In this document: piece after piece, positions 30,143 to 39,494 of the stretch | How the letters are laid out: each line of letters starts with the position of its first letter | How positions within the stretch are numbered: the stretch's first letter is position 1 | Source of the DNA: Stenotrophobium rhamnosiphilum | GTDB taxonomy: Bacteria; Pseudomonadota; Gammaproteobacteria; Nevskiales; Nevskiaceae | Reading direction: 5' to 3' | Assembly: GCF_003052265.1 (NCBI RefSeq) | Contig: NZ_QANS01000008.1 | Location: 1-64,000 of the forward strand | Length of the DNA stretch: 64,000 bases | Position numbers and translations under genes: made by a program | The notes under the pieces: model-generated | What the model saw: the letters and a program-made list of their open reading frames with translations, nothing else | Told to the model about the DNA's origin: nothing | Databases searched by the model: none

Positions 30143-32191
30143 ATGTCTGCTCAACCGCTCCTGATTGAAATTGGCACCGAAGATTTGCCGGCGCGTTATG
30201 TCGTGCCGCTCGCTAGCGCGCTGGCCAACGGCATTGCCGGCGGCCTGAGCAAGCGCGGCGTGGAGCCGGGTGCGCAGACAATCTTTGCAACACCACGCCG
30301 CATCGCTGTGCTGATTGATGGCGTTGCCACACAGCAGCCCGATCAGCTCGTGAAGCGCGACGGTCCCGCCGTTGCCGCTGCTTACAAAGACGGCAAGCCG
30401 ACGCCTGCAGCACTGGGCTTCGCAAAGTCTTGCGGCGTCGAGTTTTCAGAACTCGTCGAGAAAGACGGCAAGCTGCACTTCTCCAAGAGCGCGCCGGGCA
30501 AAGCCACGGCCTCGCTGATTCCAGAAATTTTTGAAGAAACGCTCAAGCAGATGGACGAGCTCGTCCCCAAGCGCATGCGCTGGGGCTCGGGCGAAGAAAC
30601 ATTTGTGCGTCCGGTGCAGTGGTTGGTCGCGCTGCTCGGCAACGACATCGTTCCACTCCATCGCTTTGGTTTGGACAGCGGCCGCGTCACGTACGGCCAT
30701 CGCTTTCACGCGCCTGCGCCTGTCTCGCTCGCATCGCCTGCTGCTTACCCGGATGCACTGAAGGCCGCGAAGATTTGGGCCGACGTTGCCAGCCGTAAAG
30801 CAGAGATCGAACGTCAGATCAAAGCCGAAGCCAAGAAGCTTGGTGGCGACGCCCGCATTGATGACGGTTTGCTGGACGAAGTCACCGCACTGGTTGAATG
30901 GCCCGTCGTGATCTCCGGCCGCATGGAAGATCGCTTCATGCAGCTGCCACCAGAAGTCATCATCGCCACCGTCGAAACCAACCAGCGTTACTTCACCGTG
31001 TTCGACGCGCAGAAAAAACTGCTGCCGGTGTTCATCACCATCAGCAACATCGAATCGAAAGATCCTTCGCAAGTGATTGAAGGCAACGAGCGCGTTGTGC
31101 GCCCGCGCCTTACGGATGCGCTGTTCTTCTGGGAACAGGATCTCAAGCAATCGCTTGAAGCCTACGGCGAGAAACTCTCGACCGTGACCTTCCAGAAAGA
31201 TCTCGGCAGCATCGGCGATAAAGTCAGCCGTATTCGCAAACTCTCAGTCGCCATCGCTGATTTACTCAAGAGCGACAGCAAAGCCGCTGACCGCGCCGCC
31301 GCACTGAGCAAGAACGATCTCGTCACCAAAATGGTTTACGAGTTCCCAGAGCTGCAAGGCTTGATGGGCGGTTACTACGCCGAGAAATCTGGCGAATCCG
31401 CAGCGATTGCGACAGCCATTCGCGAACACTATTTGCCAACGCAACAAGGCACGCCGATTCCTTCGACCCGCGAAGGTCAGATCGTTGCACTCGCTGACAA
31501 ACTCGACACCCTCGCAGGCATTTTCGCGATTGGTCAAAAGCCAACCGCAAGCAAAGATCCCTTCGCATTGCGTCGCGCTGCACTCGGCGCGCTGCGCATT
31601 TGTATTGAAGGCGCGCTGTCGCTCGATATCGCAGTCGTGTTGAAAGCTGCACTCGATGCACAGCCTGCTGGCAAGCGCGATGACAAGACGCTAACCGAAC
31701 TCACCGAGTTCGTTCTCGAACGTCTGCGCGCTTACTACAGCGAACAGAATCTCCCAGTAGAAATGTTCGAAGCCGTAAAAAGCCTCGGCATCACCAGCCC
31801 GCTGGACTTCAATACGCGTGTGCAAGCACTTCGCAGTTTCTGGGCACTGCCCGAAGCAAAGAACCTCGCCGCCGCACACAAACGCGTGCGCAACATTCTC
31901 AAACAGGCTGGCGACGTCGCGCAGACGGCTATCGACGCCAAGTTGTTTGAACACGAATCAGAAGGCGCGCTGCACTCGCAGCTCACACAGCTCTCAAGCA
32001 CCAACGCAAACGCTGATGGCGAAACCAAGCTGCGTAGCCTCGCAACATTGCGCGCACCTGTTGATGCGTTCTTCGAAGGCGTGATGGTCAACGCAGAAAA
32101 TCCCGCCGTGCGCGCCAATCGCCTCGCCTTGTTGCATGCGCTTGATGTAGCGTGTCGTGAAGTGGCAGATATTTCCTGCCTGCCGGGCTAA
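30143..32191 (+). CDS. glyS: Glycine--tRNA ligase beta subunit
   Basis: tRNA-binding beta subunit of glycyl-tRNA synthetase. The 682-residue protein begins with the family signature LLIEIGTEDLPARYV. It carries the B3/B4-like and HD-like domains (YAEKSGESAAIATAIREHYLP within the middle part, shown in part: MGGYYAEKSGE) and a C-terminal DALR-type anticodon-binding domain. It is complete, so the enzyme should be functional despite separation from glyQ. It must be transcribed from its own promoter in the katG-glyS gap. The PH-domain and GmhB-like genes follow at 11-bp and 9-bp intervals. Confidence 0.96.
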   Translation: MSAQPLLIEIGTEDLPARYVVPLASALANGIAGGLSKRGVEPGAQTIFATPRRIAVLIDGVATQQPDQLVKRDGPAVAAAYKDGKPTPAALGFAKSCGVEFSELVEKDGKLHFSKSAPGKATASLIPEIFEETLKQMDELVPKRMRWGSGEETFVRPVQWLVALLGNDIVPLHRFGLDSGRVTYGHRFHAPAPVSLASPAAYPDALKAAKIWADVASRKAEIERQIKAEAKKLGGDARIDDGLLDEVTALVEWPVVISGRMEDRFMQLPPEVIIATVETNQRYFTVFDAQKKLLPVFITISNIESKDPSQVIEGNERVVRPRLTDALFFWEQDLKQSLEAYGEKLSTVTFQKDLGSIGDKVSRIRKLSVAIADLLKSDSKAADRAAALSKNDLVTKMVYEFPELQGLMGGYYAEKSGESAAIATAIREHYLPTQQGTPIPSTREGQIVALADKLDTLAGIFAIGQKPTASKDPFALRRAALGALRICIEGALSLDIAVVLKAALDAQPAGKRDDKTLTELTEFVLERLRAYYSEQNLPVEMFEAVKSLGITSPLDFNTRVQALRSFWALPEAKNLAAAHKRVRNILKQAGDVAQTAIDAKLFEHESEGALHSQLTQLSSTNANADGETKLRSLATLRAPVDAFFEGVMVNAENPAVRANRLALLHALDVACREVADISCLPG

Positions 32192-32202
32192 AGAGAAAAA
32201 AC

Positions 32203-32640
32203 ATGGACGCGCAAGAAACATTGATCTGGGAAGGCTCACCGTCACAGTGGACCAATTTCAAGCTGTTCTTTATTTGCGGCCTGCTCGCCTTTTTAATCGT
32301 GCCAATCTTCATCGCACTGTGGCGTTGGTTGGAAACCCGCAAACACGTTTATCGCGTCACCACTCAGCGCATCATCATCACGCAGGGCGTGCTGACGCGC
32401 CGCACCGATCAGCTTGAACTGTATCGCGCCAAAGACGCCTCGATGCTGGAGCCATTCTGGCTACGCATCTTCAAACTCGGCCATGTTGACTTGGTCACGT
32501 CCGACCCAACGACGCCGACACTACGTCTACAAGCCGTTCCCAACGCCGCTTCGCTGCGTGAACAACTGCGCAACGTCATCGAAACACTGCGCGTAAGCAA
32601 AGGCATTCGCGAACTGGATCTCGGCGAAGTTCGACTCTAA
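32203..32640 (+). CDS. PH-domain (bPH2/YdbS-like) membrane protein
   Basis: The 145-residue protein has a short N-terminal strand (ETLIWEGSPSQW) and a hydrophobic hairpin (about residues 22-45). A bacterial pleckstrin-homology type 2 domain follows (about 50-120), with the typical VYRVTTQRIIITQGVLTRR start. Function is not established for most such proteins, and some influence membrane or envelope properties. It lies 11 bp after glyS and 9 bp before the GmhB-like gene, so it probably forms one transcript with them. Confidence 0.85.
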   Translation: MDAQETLIWEGSPSQWTNFKLFFICGLLAFLIVPIFIALWRWLETRKHVYRVTTQRIIITQGVLTRRTDQLELYRAKDASMLEPFWLRIFKLGHVDLVTSDPTTPTLRLQAVPNAASLREQLRNVIETLRVSKGIRELDLGEVRL

Positions 32641-32649
32641 AGGCTTGAT

Positions 32650-33186
32650 ATGAAACTCGTGATTCTTGATCGCAGTGGCGTCATCAACGAAGAGTCCGAC
32701 GAGAACATGAAAGCGATTGCCGAATGGCGGCCGATTCCCGGCAGTCTTGAAGCCATCGCCCGCCTTTGCCAAGCCGGCTACCGCGTCTTTATCGCCAGCA
32801 ACCAATCCGGCATCGGCCGCGGCTTTTACGATTACGACGCCCTGTTCGCCATGAACGACCGCCTGCAAAAGATGGTCGGCGAGTTCGGCGGCCGCATCGA
32901 CGGCATCGAGTTCGCCCCCGATAGCCCGGACGAACCCAGCGAAATGCGCAAACCAAGTCCCGGCATGCTCAAAGACCTCGCCCGCCGCTTTCAGGTCAGC
33001 CTGGAAGACGTCTCTTTTGTCGGCGACTCCGCCCCAGACCTCCTCGCTGCACGATCAGCGGGCGCACGCCCTGTTTTAGTGCGAACCGGCAAGGGTTCAC
33101 GCACTGAAATAGAGCATGAACTGCATGGGGCTGCGGTTTATGACGATCTGGCGGCGTTTGTTCGGGTTACGTTGGCCGCGCATTGA
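32650..33186 (+). CDS. GmhB-like HAD protein, probably altered catalysis
   Basis: Related to D-glycero-D-manno-heptose-1,7-bisphosphate 7-phosphatase of LPS heptose synthesis, and at the usual GmhB locus after glyS. The 178-residue product keeps the nucleophile Asp7, SNQSGIGRG (motif II region), the RKPSPGML lysine loop and GDSAPDLLAA (motif IV). The first motif reads LDRSGVIN, so the +2 Asp that serves as general acid/base is Ser9. The usual zinc-binding Cys/His loop is replaced by FAPDSPDEPSEMRKP with no cysteine. It may be inactive, slow, or have a new role. I therefore give no gene symbol. Confidence 0.85.
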   Translation: MKLVILDRSGVINEESDENMKAIAEWRPIPGSLEAIARLCQAGYRVFIASNQSGIGRGFYDYDALFAMNDRLQKMVGEFGGRIDGIEFAPDSPDEPSEMRKPSPGMLKDLARRFQVSLEDVSFVGDSAPDLLAARSAGARPVLVRTGKGSRTEIEHELHGAAVYDDLAAFVRVTLAAH

Positions 33187-33485
33187 TGAGCAGATGGAGC
33201 AGGCCACTTTCGGGGCTAGCACTTTTCTCCGCAGCGCTTTCAATTGCTGCTGCCATATTTGGCGATCTGACGATTGAAGGCTTAGCAGCCTACCTTTTGA
33301 TAAACGTTTATTCCTATATACAACTGCGACAGTTCTTGTTGGACAAAAATATGATCGCAGGCATGGGTAGCACCATGCGAGCCGACAACCGAGAAGATAC
33401 TTTAGTGAGGAAAGCCTATGCCGCCATGTTCATTGCGGCGCTTGCAGCACAAATAGCATTCTCAATTGCATCACTGATCAAGTGA
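33186..33485 (+). CDS. Small hypothetical membrane protein
   Basis: I do not recognise a family. The 99-residue product has hydrophobic segments at about residues 7-25, 28-45 and 75-95, so it is probably an inner-membrane protein with three helices. The start codon overlaps the stop of the GmhB-like gene by one base (TGATG), with a TTG one codon earlier as an alternative start. Nearby intergenic hairpin repeats follow immediately, so this is likely the last gene of the glyS transcript. Confidence 0.65.
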   Translation: MSRWSRPLSGLALFSAALSIAAAIFGDLTIEGLAAYLLINVYSYIQLRQFLLDKNMIAGMGSTMRADNREDTLVRKAYAAMFIAALAAQIAFSIASLIK

Positions 33486-33486
33486 C

Positions 33487-33598
33487 GTAGCCCGGGTGAA
33501 ACCCGGCTTTTTCATTTATGGAGAGGCGCTTCCCGGGTTTCACCCGGGCTACAAATTGGCGCACTTGTAGGCTGGGTTGGAGCGTAGCGAAACCCAGC
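33487..33598. repeat. Intergenic hairpin repeats (two families)
   Basis: A perfect 20-bp inverted repeat, 33487-33506 and 33533-33552, surrounds 26 bp (arms GTAGCCCGGGTGAAACCCGG). It is followed by a second hairpin, GCTGGGTT-N12-AACCCAGC at 33571-33598, of the family also seen at 59622-59751. Such elements are widespread between bacterial genes and may act as mRNA ends. Confidence 0.85.
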
Positions 33599-33617
33599 AA
33601 ATCTAATCGGCACTTCG

Positions 33618-34634
33618 TTAGGCCGCTAAACCCTTCGCATTCCTAAACTCCCCAGGCGAAACCCCAGTCCAACGCTTAAACGCACGCGTGAAACTGCTTT
33701 GGTCTGAGAAGCCTAGACGGAAGGTGACGTCGCACACCGTGAGCTGTCGCTCGCTCAAATATTGCTTGGCGAGTTCGCTACGGGTTTCGTCGAGAACTTG
33801 TTGGTAGTTGGTGTCTTCGTCGCGCAGTCGACGTTGCAGTGTTTTTTCGCTCATGTTCAACACGCCAGCAACATCGGCACGTGCGGGTTCGCCTGCTGGC
33901 AAACGTGAGATCAATTCGGCGCGGACTTTTTCGCTGATGCGTGCGCCGTCGAAGCGGCGCAGATATTCCATCACCACGCGATCGTTCTGCCGCGCGAGTT
34001 CCGGGTTGGCCATCGGCAGTGGCAAACTCATCATCTCATGTGGCACCAGCAATGAATTTTCCTCTGCGCGGAATTCAACTGAGCAGCCAAAAAACTTTTC
34101 GAACTCGGCGCGCGTTGCTTCGGTGCCACCACGACGCAAGCGAATTTCGACGGGCAGTTTCTCTACGCCCGTGAGCATGCGACCAAGCTTGAGCGTTGAG
34201 GCCATGAACAGATCGATGCCCTCATCAACCGTCGGTACGCCATCCAGAAAGCGCACCACTTCTTTGATGCCGCGCGGCGTGCGTTCAATCACCACATCGA
34301 CGGCATTACTGACGATGCGCGAGAAGCGCGCAGTGCGCAGAAGCGCGTCTTCAAGATTCAGACTGGCCATCATCGCCAGACCGAGGCTATGGAACGTAGC
34401 GGGCTGCACATAGGCCGAAGCCTTGAGTGCAAAACAGGGGTCGCCAGTTTCCGCTACCGCCAAGCGCCAGAGCTTGGCCATTTTAGAAACGGGGTAACGA
34501 CCATTCGGGTCGCGCAGGATTTGCGGATCCAAGCCCACCTGCGCAAACAGGCGCTCGCTATCTAACCCGTTCGCATCCAGCGTTCGGGAAATCGCGATTG
34601 CCCATGTGTTCAGCGTGGTGGCTTCTCTCGCCAT
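33618..34634 (-). CDS. AraC family transcriptional regulator
   Basis: The 338-residue protein has an N-terminal effector-binding domain of the Arabinose_bd type (about 20-210, LDANGLDSERLFAQVGLDP onward). A C-terminal AraC helix-turn-helix pair follows (about 240-332), with LNMSEKTLQRRL and VTFRLGFSDQSSFTRAFKRW. Regulators with this N-terminal domain often control catabolic operons. The gene is divergent from the long GST-like gene across a 111-bp gap, and it is the only regulator near the 34.7-49.5 kb cluster, so it is the best candidate for its control. Confidence 0.92.
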   Translation of the reverse strand: MAREATTLNTWAIAISRTLDANGLDSERLFAQVGLDPQILRDPNGRYPVSKMAKLWRLAVAETGDPCFALKASAYVQPATFHSLGLAMMASLNLEDALLRTARFSRIVSNAVDVVIERTPRGIKEVVRFLDGVPTVDEGIDLFMASTLKLGRMLTGVEKLPVEIRLRRGGTEATRAEFEKFFGCSVEFRAEENSLLVPHEMMSLPLPMANPELARQNDRVVMEYLRRFDGARISEKVRAELISRLPAGEPARADVAGVLNMSEKTLQRRLRDEDTNYQQVLDETRSELAKQYLSERQLTVCDVTFRLGFSDQSSFTRAFKRWTGVSPGEFRNAKGLAA

Positions 34635-34745
34635 TTCTGATGGCCCTGTCCTTATATGCTCAGAGCTTGTCCTCTAAAGACAAGATTATCAGACTGATGA
34701 GGGCTAAGGTCGCTTAAATCTTTTGCGCCTATGAGTCGGGGGACC

Positions 34746-35843
34746 ATGAGCAAACCTTACATTCACTACGCTTGGCACCTGTCGTATTTCAGCGGCAAGT
34801 CGCGCAGCTATCTGCTCTACAAAGACATTCCGCATGTAGAGAAGGCGATCGACTTCTACACCTTCAGCGTGCGCGCCAAAAAGAAAACCAATGCGGCGGT
34901 GATGCCGATTGTGGTGACGCCAGAAGGCGAATGGCTGCAAGACACCAGTCACATCATTGATCAACTGGAGCAGCGATTCCCGACTGCGCCTGTTGTGCCG
35001 ACAACACCGGTGCAGCGCATTGCGTCCTACCTGATGGAAATGTGGGGAGATGAATGGTGGTTGGTGGTGGCGATGTACACGCGCTGGTTTCATTCAGAAA
35101 ACTACGTGGTTTTTCAGCGCGATGCGGGCCGTGGTTTGCTGCCCTACTTTCCGAGCTTCATTCAGAACAAAGTCGCGGCCAAAGCGGCGAATCAGATGCG
35201 TGGACATTTACCTTCGCTCGGCCTAGTGCCGGGACCGCAGATTGATCTCATCGCAAAGTGGACGCGTGACACGCTGGATCTACTCGACGCGCACTTCGCA
35301 AAACATAAATTCTTATTCGGCGACAAACCTTCCATCGGCGATTTCGGTTTGATCGGCCCGCTCTACGCCCACTTGGGTCGCGACCCTTGGAGTAAGCGTG
35401 AGTTGATTGATCCGCGTCCCAATGTGCGTGCTTGGGTTGATCGCATGAACAAACCGAAGCCACTGTCTGGTGCGTTTCTGCCGCAGGATCAAATTCCAGA
35501 AACATTGACACCGATTTTCCAAACGATGTTCAGTGAATTTCTGCCAATGATTGAAGCCATTCTGGCTGAAGTAAAAGCTGCATTGCCCAAATGCGCGCCG
35601 GGCAAATCATTGCCACGTGGCTTGGGCGAAGTGGAATTTCCGATGGGCAACGGTCGTTATCGTCGTGCAGCGATTCCGTACATCGTGTGGATGACGCAGC
35701 GAATTCTCGATGTCTATCACAGCATGAACTCGCGCGACCAAGCGAGCGTACGCGCATGGCTCACGGGATTAGGCGGAGAAGCTTTACTCGACATGGAGAT
35801 TCCGCGTTTGCGCCGCGTTGGACTTCGTGTGGCGGCGGCATAA
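34746..35843 (+). CDS. Long GST-like protein with C-terminal extension
   Basis: A 365-residue protein whose first 80 residues resemble a GST thioredoxin domain (YIHYAWHLSYFSGKSRSYLL, then a cis-Pro-like region VMPIVVTPEGEW). A helical GST C-terminal domain with the N-cap motif GDKPSIGDFGL follows near residue 195. About 130 further residues have no recognised match. I chose the ATG at 34746, with GGGGGA just upstream, over one five codons earlier. It is related to the 392-residue protein at 46520, and the two bracket the cluster. Glutathione-dependent modification of a hydrophobic substrate is inferred. Confidence 0.82.
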   Translation: MSKPYIHYAWHLSYFSGKSRSYLLYKDIPHVEKAIDFYTFSVRAKKKTNAAVMPIVVTPEGEWLQDTSHIIDQLEQRFPTAPVVPTTPVQRIASYLMEMWGDEWWLVVAMYTRWFHSENYVVFQRDAGRGLLPYFPSFIQNKVAAKAANQMRGHLPSLGLVPGPQIDLIAKWTRDTLDLLDAHFAKHKFLFGDKPSIGDFGLIGPLYAHLGRDPWSKRELIDPRPNVRAWVDRMNKPKPLSGAFLPQDQIPETLTPIFQTMFSEFLPMIEAILAEVKAALPKCAPGKSLPRGLGEVEFPMGNGRYRRAAIPYIVWMTQRILDVYHSMNSRDQASVRAWLTGLGGEALLDMEIPRLRRVGLRVAAA

Positions 35844-35986
35844 GCAAAGCGATAAATCCAATTCCTCACAGCTATAAGCTAAGAAAACCGATGCTGAGGT
35901 CGTAACAAACCAAGTCTCGCGCAATAAAATTTAAAAGATAAATCATGACCGCCACAGGCGGCAGATAATGGCAGGGAGAGAAGCTG

Positions 35987-38083
35987 ATGACTCGTTTTGC
36001 ACTAACTCGTATCGTGTGGCTTGCTGCTGCAATGGTCAGCGTTTCAGCGCAGGCACAAGACCTCAAATACGAGATCGGCGAATTGCAAATGGGGTTCACG
36101 GCGAGCGTCACTTCCGGCATCGCGATACGCACACAAGATCGCAATCTCAATCTTATCGGCAAGCTCAACGTACCGGGCCAGCAAAATCTTTGCACCGCAG
36201 ACGATTGCATGTCGCTCTCCGGCGATCCTGCACCAAATCTTCGTCTGGTGAATGCCAAAGGTTCGTATAGCGGCGGCAACACGGACAACGGCAATCTCAA
36301 CTACGACAAATACGACATCGTTCAAGCCTCAACGCGCCTGACGCCGACGCTGGCTTTTTCTTACGGCGACTGGAGCGGCAGAGTCCGCGGCATTTTGTTT
36401 TACGACCCGGTTAACGACGGCTTCGAAGAAACCCACCCCAACACGCGCTTCCAACCCGCACACACCAAACGACCAGACGGAGTGTCAGGTCGCTTTGCAC
36501 GCGGCGGGCAATTGCGTGATGCCTATATCTCCAACGTGCTTCATGTTGCCGATCGCGACGTCACGATTACCTTTGGCAATCAGCGTCTGACCTGGGGCGA
36601 ATCATTCTTAACGCCGCTGAACACGCTCAACACACTGGGCCCACCAGATGCCGTGCTCGCACGCATGCCGGGCTTTGAACTTCGCGAACTTTATCGCGCA
36701 GTACCCGCACTCTCGATCGCCACAGAAATTGTCGACGGGCTTTCAGCAGATGTGTTTTATCAATGGCGCTGGAACCCAGCGAATGCGGAACCTGTCGGCA
36801 GCTTTTTCTCGACCAATGATTTCATTGGTGGCGGTCACTACATCACGCTGGGCTTAGGCCAATATGCGGAAGACCCAGACAGAAAATTCCGTCCAGCAGG
36901 TATCAGCGGCCAGATCAGCCATTCTTCCCGCACCATTGAGTTGCTGTCAGAAAACTACGGCCGTCCAAAAAACGGCGGGCAGTACGGCATCCAGCTCAAG
37001 TATTACGCCGACAGCTTGTTCGGCGGCACCGAACTCGGCGCCTACTACGCCAACTATCACAGCCGCCTGCCACATATTTCTGTGATCAGCGCGAATGCCT
37101 CATGCACGCGCCAAGGACAAGCGGGCAGTTTCGTATCAGCGCTTGCGGTGTGTCAGGGTTTCAAGATTAATCCAAATGGCCTCGAACCCGTGCCGACCGA
37201 CTCGATGAAAGCCTTCCTCGATTATCCAGAAGACATTCACATGCTCGGCCTGAGCTTCAGCTCCAACCTCGGCCCGTTCTCGCTCTCGGGTGAATATGCC
37301 TATCGCCCGAATATGCCTTTGCAGGTTCATGCAACGGATGTGATTTACGCAGGCCTTGCACCGGCGTTTCCAGAAGAAGACATCAATATTCCTGCGGATC
37401 TCTCGATTCTCGGACTCGATTCGCCTTTCACAATTCCCGGCCACCGCCACATCGCACCAGATTTCTTGAGCGTGTATCGCGGCATGGGCACGACAGGTTA
37501 TGGCCCCAATCAAGTCATCCGCGGTTACGAGCGTTTCAAAGTAGGACAGTTCTCGCTTCTCGGCATTCACGTGTTCGGCCCCAACGATAACTACATTGGC
37601 GCGGATCAACTTCAGTTCTTGTTAGAAGTCAGCGGCACGCAAATTTTTGGTCTGCCAGAACTCAGCGAGCTACAACTTGAAGGCACTGGCAATCGCTCGC
37701 ATTACAGCGAAGGCGCTGATGGCACCGGCTCGCCAACAGGACAAGTCGATTCTCTGCACATCAATCCAACGCAACAGAAAGATGGCGCAGCAACCTCGTT
37801 CTCCTACGGCTATCGCGTTGCGCTCAAAGGCCAATACAGCCGCGCCATTGGCGATATCAGTCTGTATCCAACGATCTTGTGGTTCCACGATCTCGGCGGC
37901 ATTTCGCCTGCGACGATTGATAACTACGTAGCTGGACGCCAACAACTCAGCGCTCAGCTCGATGCCGAAATCACCCAAAGCATCGGTGCGGGCATGCAGT
38001 ACCAGATCTTTACCGGTGGCGGTCGTAATAACCAACGCAGCGACCGCGACAACCTTGGCATGTACGTGCGTTACAGCTTCTAA
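35987..38083 (+). CDS. DUF1302 family outer-membrane protein
   Basis: The 698-residue product has a signal peptide (ending SVSAQAQD, about residue 24). A long beta-rich region starts with the DUF1302 pattern FTASVTSGIAIRTQDRNLNLIG and ends with a terminal Phe (YVRYSF), the barrel signature. DUF1302 proteins are linked in several proteobacteria to degradation or uptake of aromatic or steroid compounds, often with DUF1329 and RND transporters. Neither partner is visible here. A ribosome-binding site GGGAG lies 8 nt before the ATG. The position directly downstream of the GST-like gene suggests it is the outer-membrane entry for the cluster substrate. Confidence 0.85.
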   Translation: MTRFALTRIVWLAAAMVSVSAQAQDLKYEIGELQMGFTASVTSGIAIRTQDRNLNLIGKLNVPGQQNLCTADDCMSLSGDPAPNLRLVNAKGSYSGGNTDNGNLNYDKYDIVQASTRLTPTLAFSYGDWSGRVRGILFYDPVNDGFEETHPNTRFQPAHTKRPDGVSGRFARGGQLRDAYISNVLHVADRDVTITFGNQRLTWGESFLTPLNTLNTLGPPDAVLARMPGFELRELYRAVPALSIATEIVDGLSADVFYQWRWNPANAEPVGSFFSTNDFIGGGHYITLGLGQYAEDPDRKFRPAGISGQISHSSRTIELLSENYGRPKNGGQYGIQLKYYADSLFGGTELGAYYANYHSRLPHISVISANASCTRQGQAGSFVSALAVCQGFKINPNGLEPVPTDSMKAFLDYPEDIHMLGLSFSSNLGPFSLSGEYAYRPNMPLQVHATDVIYAGLAPAFPEEDINIPADLSILGLDSPFTIPGHRHIAPDFLSVYRGMGTTGYGPNQVIRGYERFKVGQFSLLGIHVFGPNDNYIGADQLQFLLEVSGTQIFGLPELSELQLEGTGNRSHYSEGADGTGSPTGQVDSLHINPTQQKDGAATSFSYGYRVALKGQYSRAIGDISLYPTILWFHDLGGISPATIDNYVAGRQQLSAQLDAEITQSIGAGMQYQIFTGGGRNNQRSDRDNLGMYVRYSF

Positions 38084-38195
38084 ATCGTACTCATCGCGAC
38101 GGTTGTCCTGCGATGCATAAGTAATGTCCGGCGCGGCATAGACCGTTCGTCCACGCAGGACTAGCGTGTGATACCGATAAGACGAGGAGAAAATA

Positions 38196-38879
38196 ATGTC
38201 AGCGGTGACCGAATATCTGCGGCGTGCTGTTGCACCACGTCTGGTGGTGGGCTTGTCGCGTAAGCGTGGCTTGCAGCAATTGCGCGCTGCATTTCGACGT
38301 GCCTTGGGACTGCGGACAAATATCGAACTCTTCTTTGCGTTTGATGATCCTTATGCCGCGATTGCGCTGCCCGGCCTGATCGAAATCGCTGCCGCACACA
38401 ATGCAAAGCTGAATCTACTCCCGCTGATCGCGCGTGGCATTGATGGTGATCCTGCCGCCACTCAACGCAGCGTGCACGCCATCACGGATAGCCGCCGACT
38501 GGCACAACGCAATGGCCGCACATTAGCTCGTAACACACCACTCGCGGCAGAAGATTGTGCATTTCTTGCCGCTTGGACTATCGCAGCAGCGCAACATCCA
38601 AACCTGAATAGCTTTGTTGCCGACGCACTGGCACAACTCTGGTTCGGCTCCGACGCACTTCCAAGCGCAGATACTTACGCTGCGATTTATCAGCAACACA
38701 TCGGCGCCCTGCCTCCGGCGGTAACAGCAGAACATCGCGCATCGCTCGCCAGCAATACGGCGCTTCTGAAAAAACTAGGCCATTGGGAATCACCCGCCGC
38801 ACGCGTTGCTGGCGAGTGGTACTTCGCGCATGAGCGTCTTGTACAAATTGATGCGCATCTGCGCGCACTGGGTGCTTAA
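38196..38879 (+). CDS. Divergent DsbA/HCCA-isomerase-like protein
   Basis: A 227-residue protein with no signal peptide. Its core begins IELFFAFDDPYAAIALPGLI, which lines up with LEYFFSFRSPYSYISGPRAF at the start of the next gene's product, so the two look like ancient tandem paralogues. The catalytic Ser of the HCCA/GST-kappa active site (FRSPYSY) is replaced (FDDPYAA), and the cis-Pro loop near the end is weak. It may bind rather than transform substrate. The GAGGAG ribosome-binding site is good, and the next start is 3 bp away. Confidence 0.72.
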   Translation: MSAVTEYLRRAVAPRLVVGLSRKRGLQQLRAAFRRALGLRTNIELFFAFDDPYAAIALPGLIEIAAAHNAKLNLLPLIARGIDGDPAATQRSVHAITDSRRLAQRNGRTLARNTPLAAEDCAFLAAWTIAAAQHPNLNSFVADALAQLWFGSDALPSADTYAAIYQQHIGALPPAVTAEHRASLASNTALLKKLGHWESPAARVAGEWYFAHERLVQIDAHLRALGA

Positions 38880-38882
38880 GCC

Positions 38883-39494
38883 ATGCGCGATACGCTCGAA
38901 TATTTTTTCTCTTTCCGCAGCCCTTATTCCTACATCTCCGGGCCACGCGCATTTGATCTGGCCAAGCGTTACAACATTGAATTGGTCTGGCGCGGCGTTC
39001 GCCCGATGGCGATGCGTGGCCAACCTCTGCCACGCAGCAAACAGTTTTACATCTTGCGTGACACCGCACGCGAAGCGGATCGCCTCGGCATGCCTTTCGG
39101 CAAGATTCATGATCCGCTTGGCGAAGGTGTATGGCGCTGTCTGACGATTGCTGAACTCGCCAAGGCTCAGGGTCGCCTATCTGAGTTTGTACTCGCTGCC
39201 AGTCGCGCCAGCTGGGCCGAAGGCATTGATGTGAATCTTGATGCGCCGCTGCGTGCGATCTGCGAGAAAGTCGGCCTCAATTGGAATGACTGCGTTGCCG
39301 CGATTGCTAACGCCGAATTCCGTCAACGCGTCGAAGAAAACACCGCGCGTCTCTCGCAACTCGGACAGTGGGGCGTTCCCACATTCCTGTTCCGCGGCGA
39401 AGCCTTCTGGGGCCAGGACCGCATTCAAGATCTTGAAGCCGTACTCACTGCCGCCGGTTTGGCTGCGCCTAACGCAGGAACCATCGCCAAATGA
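38883..39494 (+). CDS. 2-hydroxychromene-2-carboxylate isomerase-like (DsbA/GST-kappa family)
   Basis: A 203-residue thioredoxin-fold protein with FRSPYSYI at the N-terminus (Ser in place of the CxxC of DsbA), the cis-Pro loop WGVPTFLFRGEAFWGQDRI near residue 170, and a helical insert between them. These are the marks of the HCCA isomerase/GST-kappa branch, whose members use glutathione to isomerise products of aromatic ring cleavage. It follows its divergent paralogue by 3 bp and its stop overlaps the next start (ATGA at 39491-39494). A role in aromatic or polycyclic degradation is inference. Confidence 0.87.
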   Translation: MRDTLEYFFSFRSPYSYISGPRAFDLAKRYNIELVWRGVRPMAMRGQPLPRSKQFYILRDTAREADRLGMPFGKIHDPLGEGVWRCLTIAELAKAQGRLSEFVLAASRASWAEGIDVNLDAPLRAICEKVGLNWNDCVAAIANAEFRQRVEENTARLSQLGQWGVPTFLFRGEAFWGQDRIQDLEAVLTAAGLAAPNAGTIAK

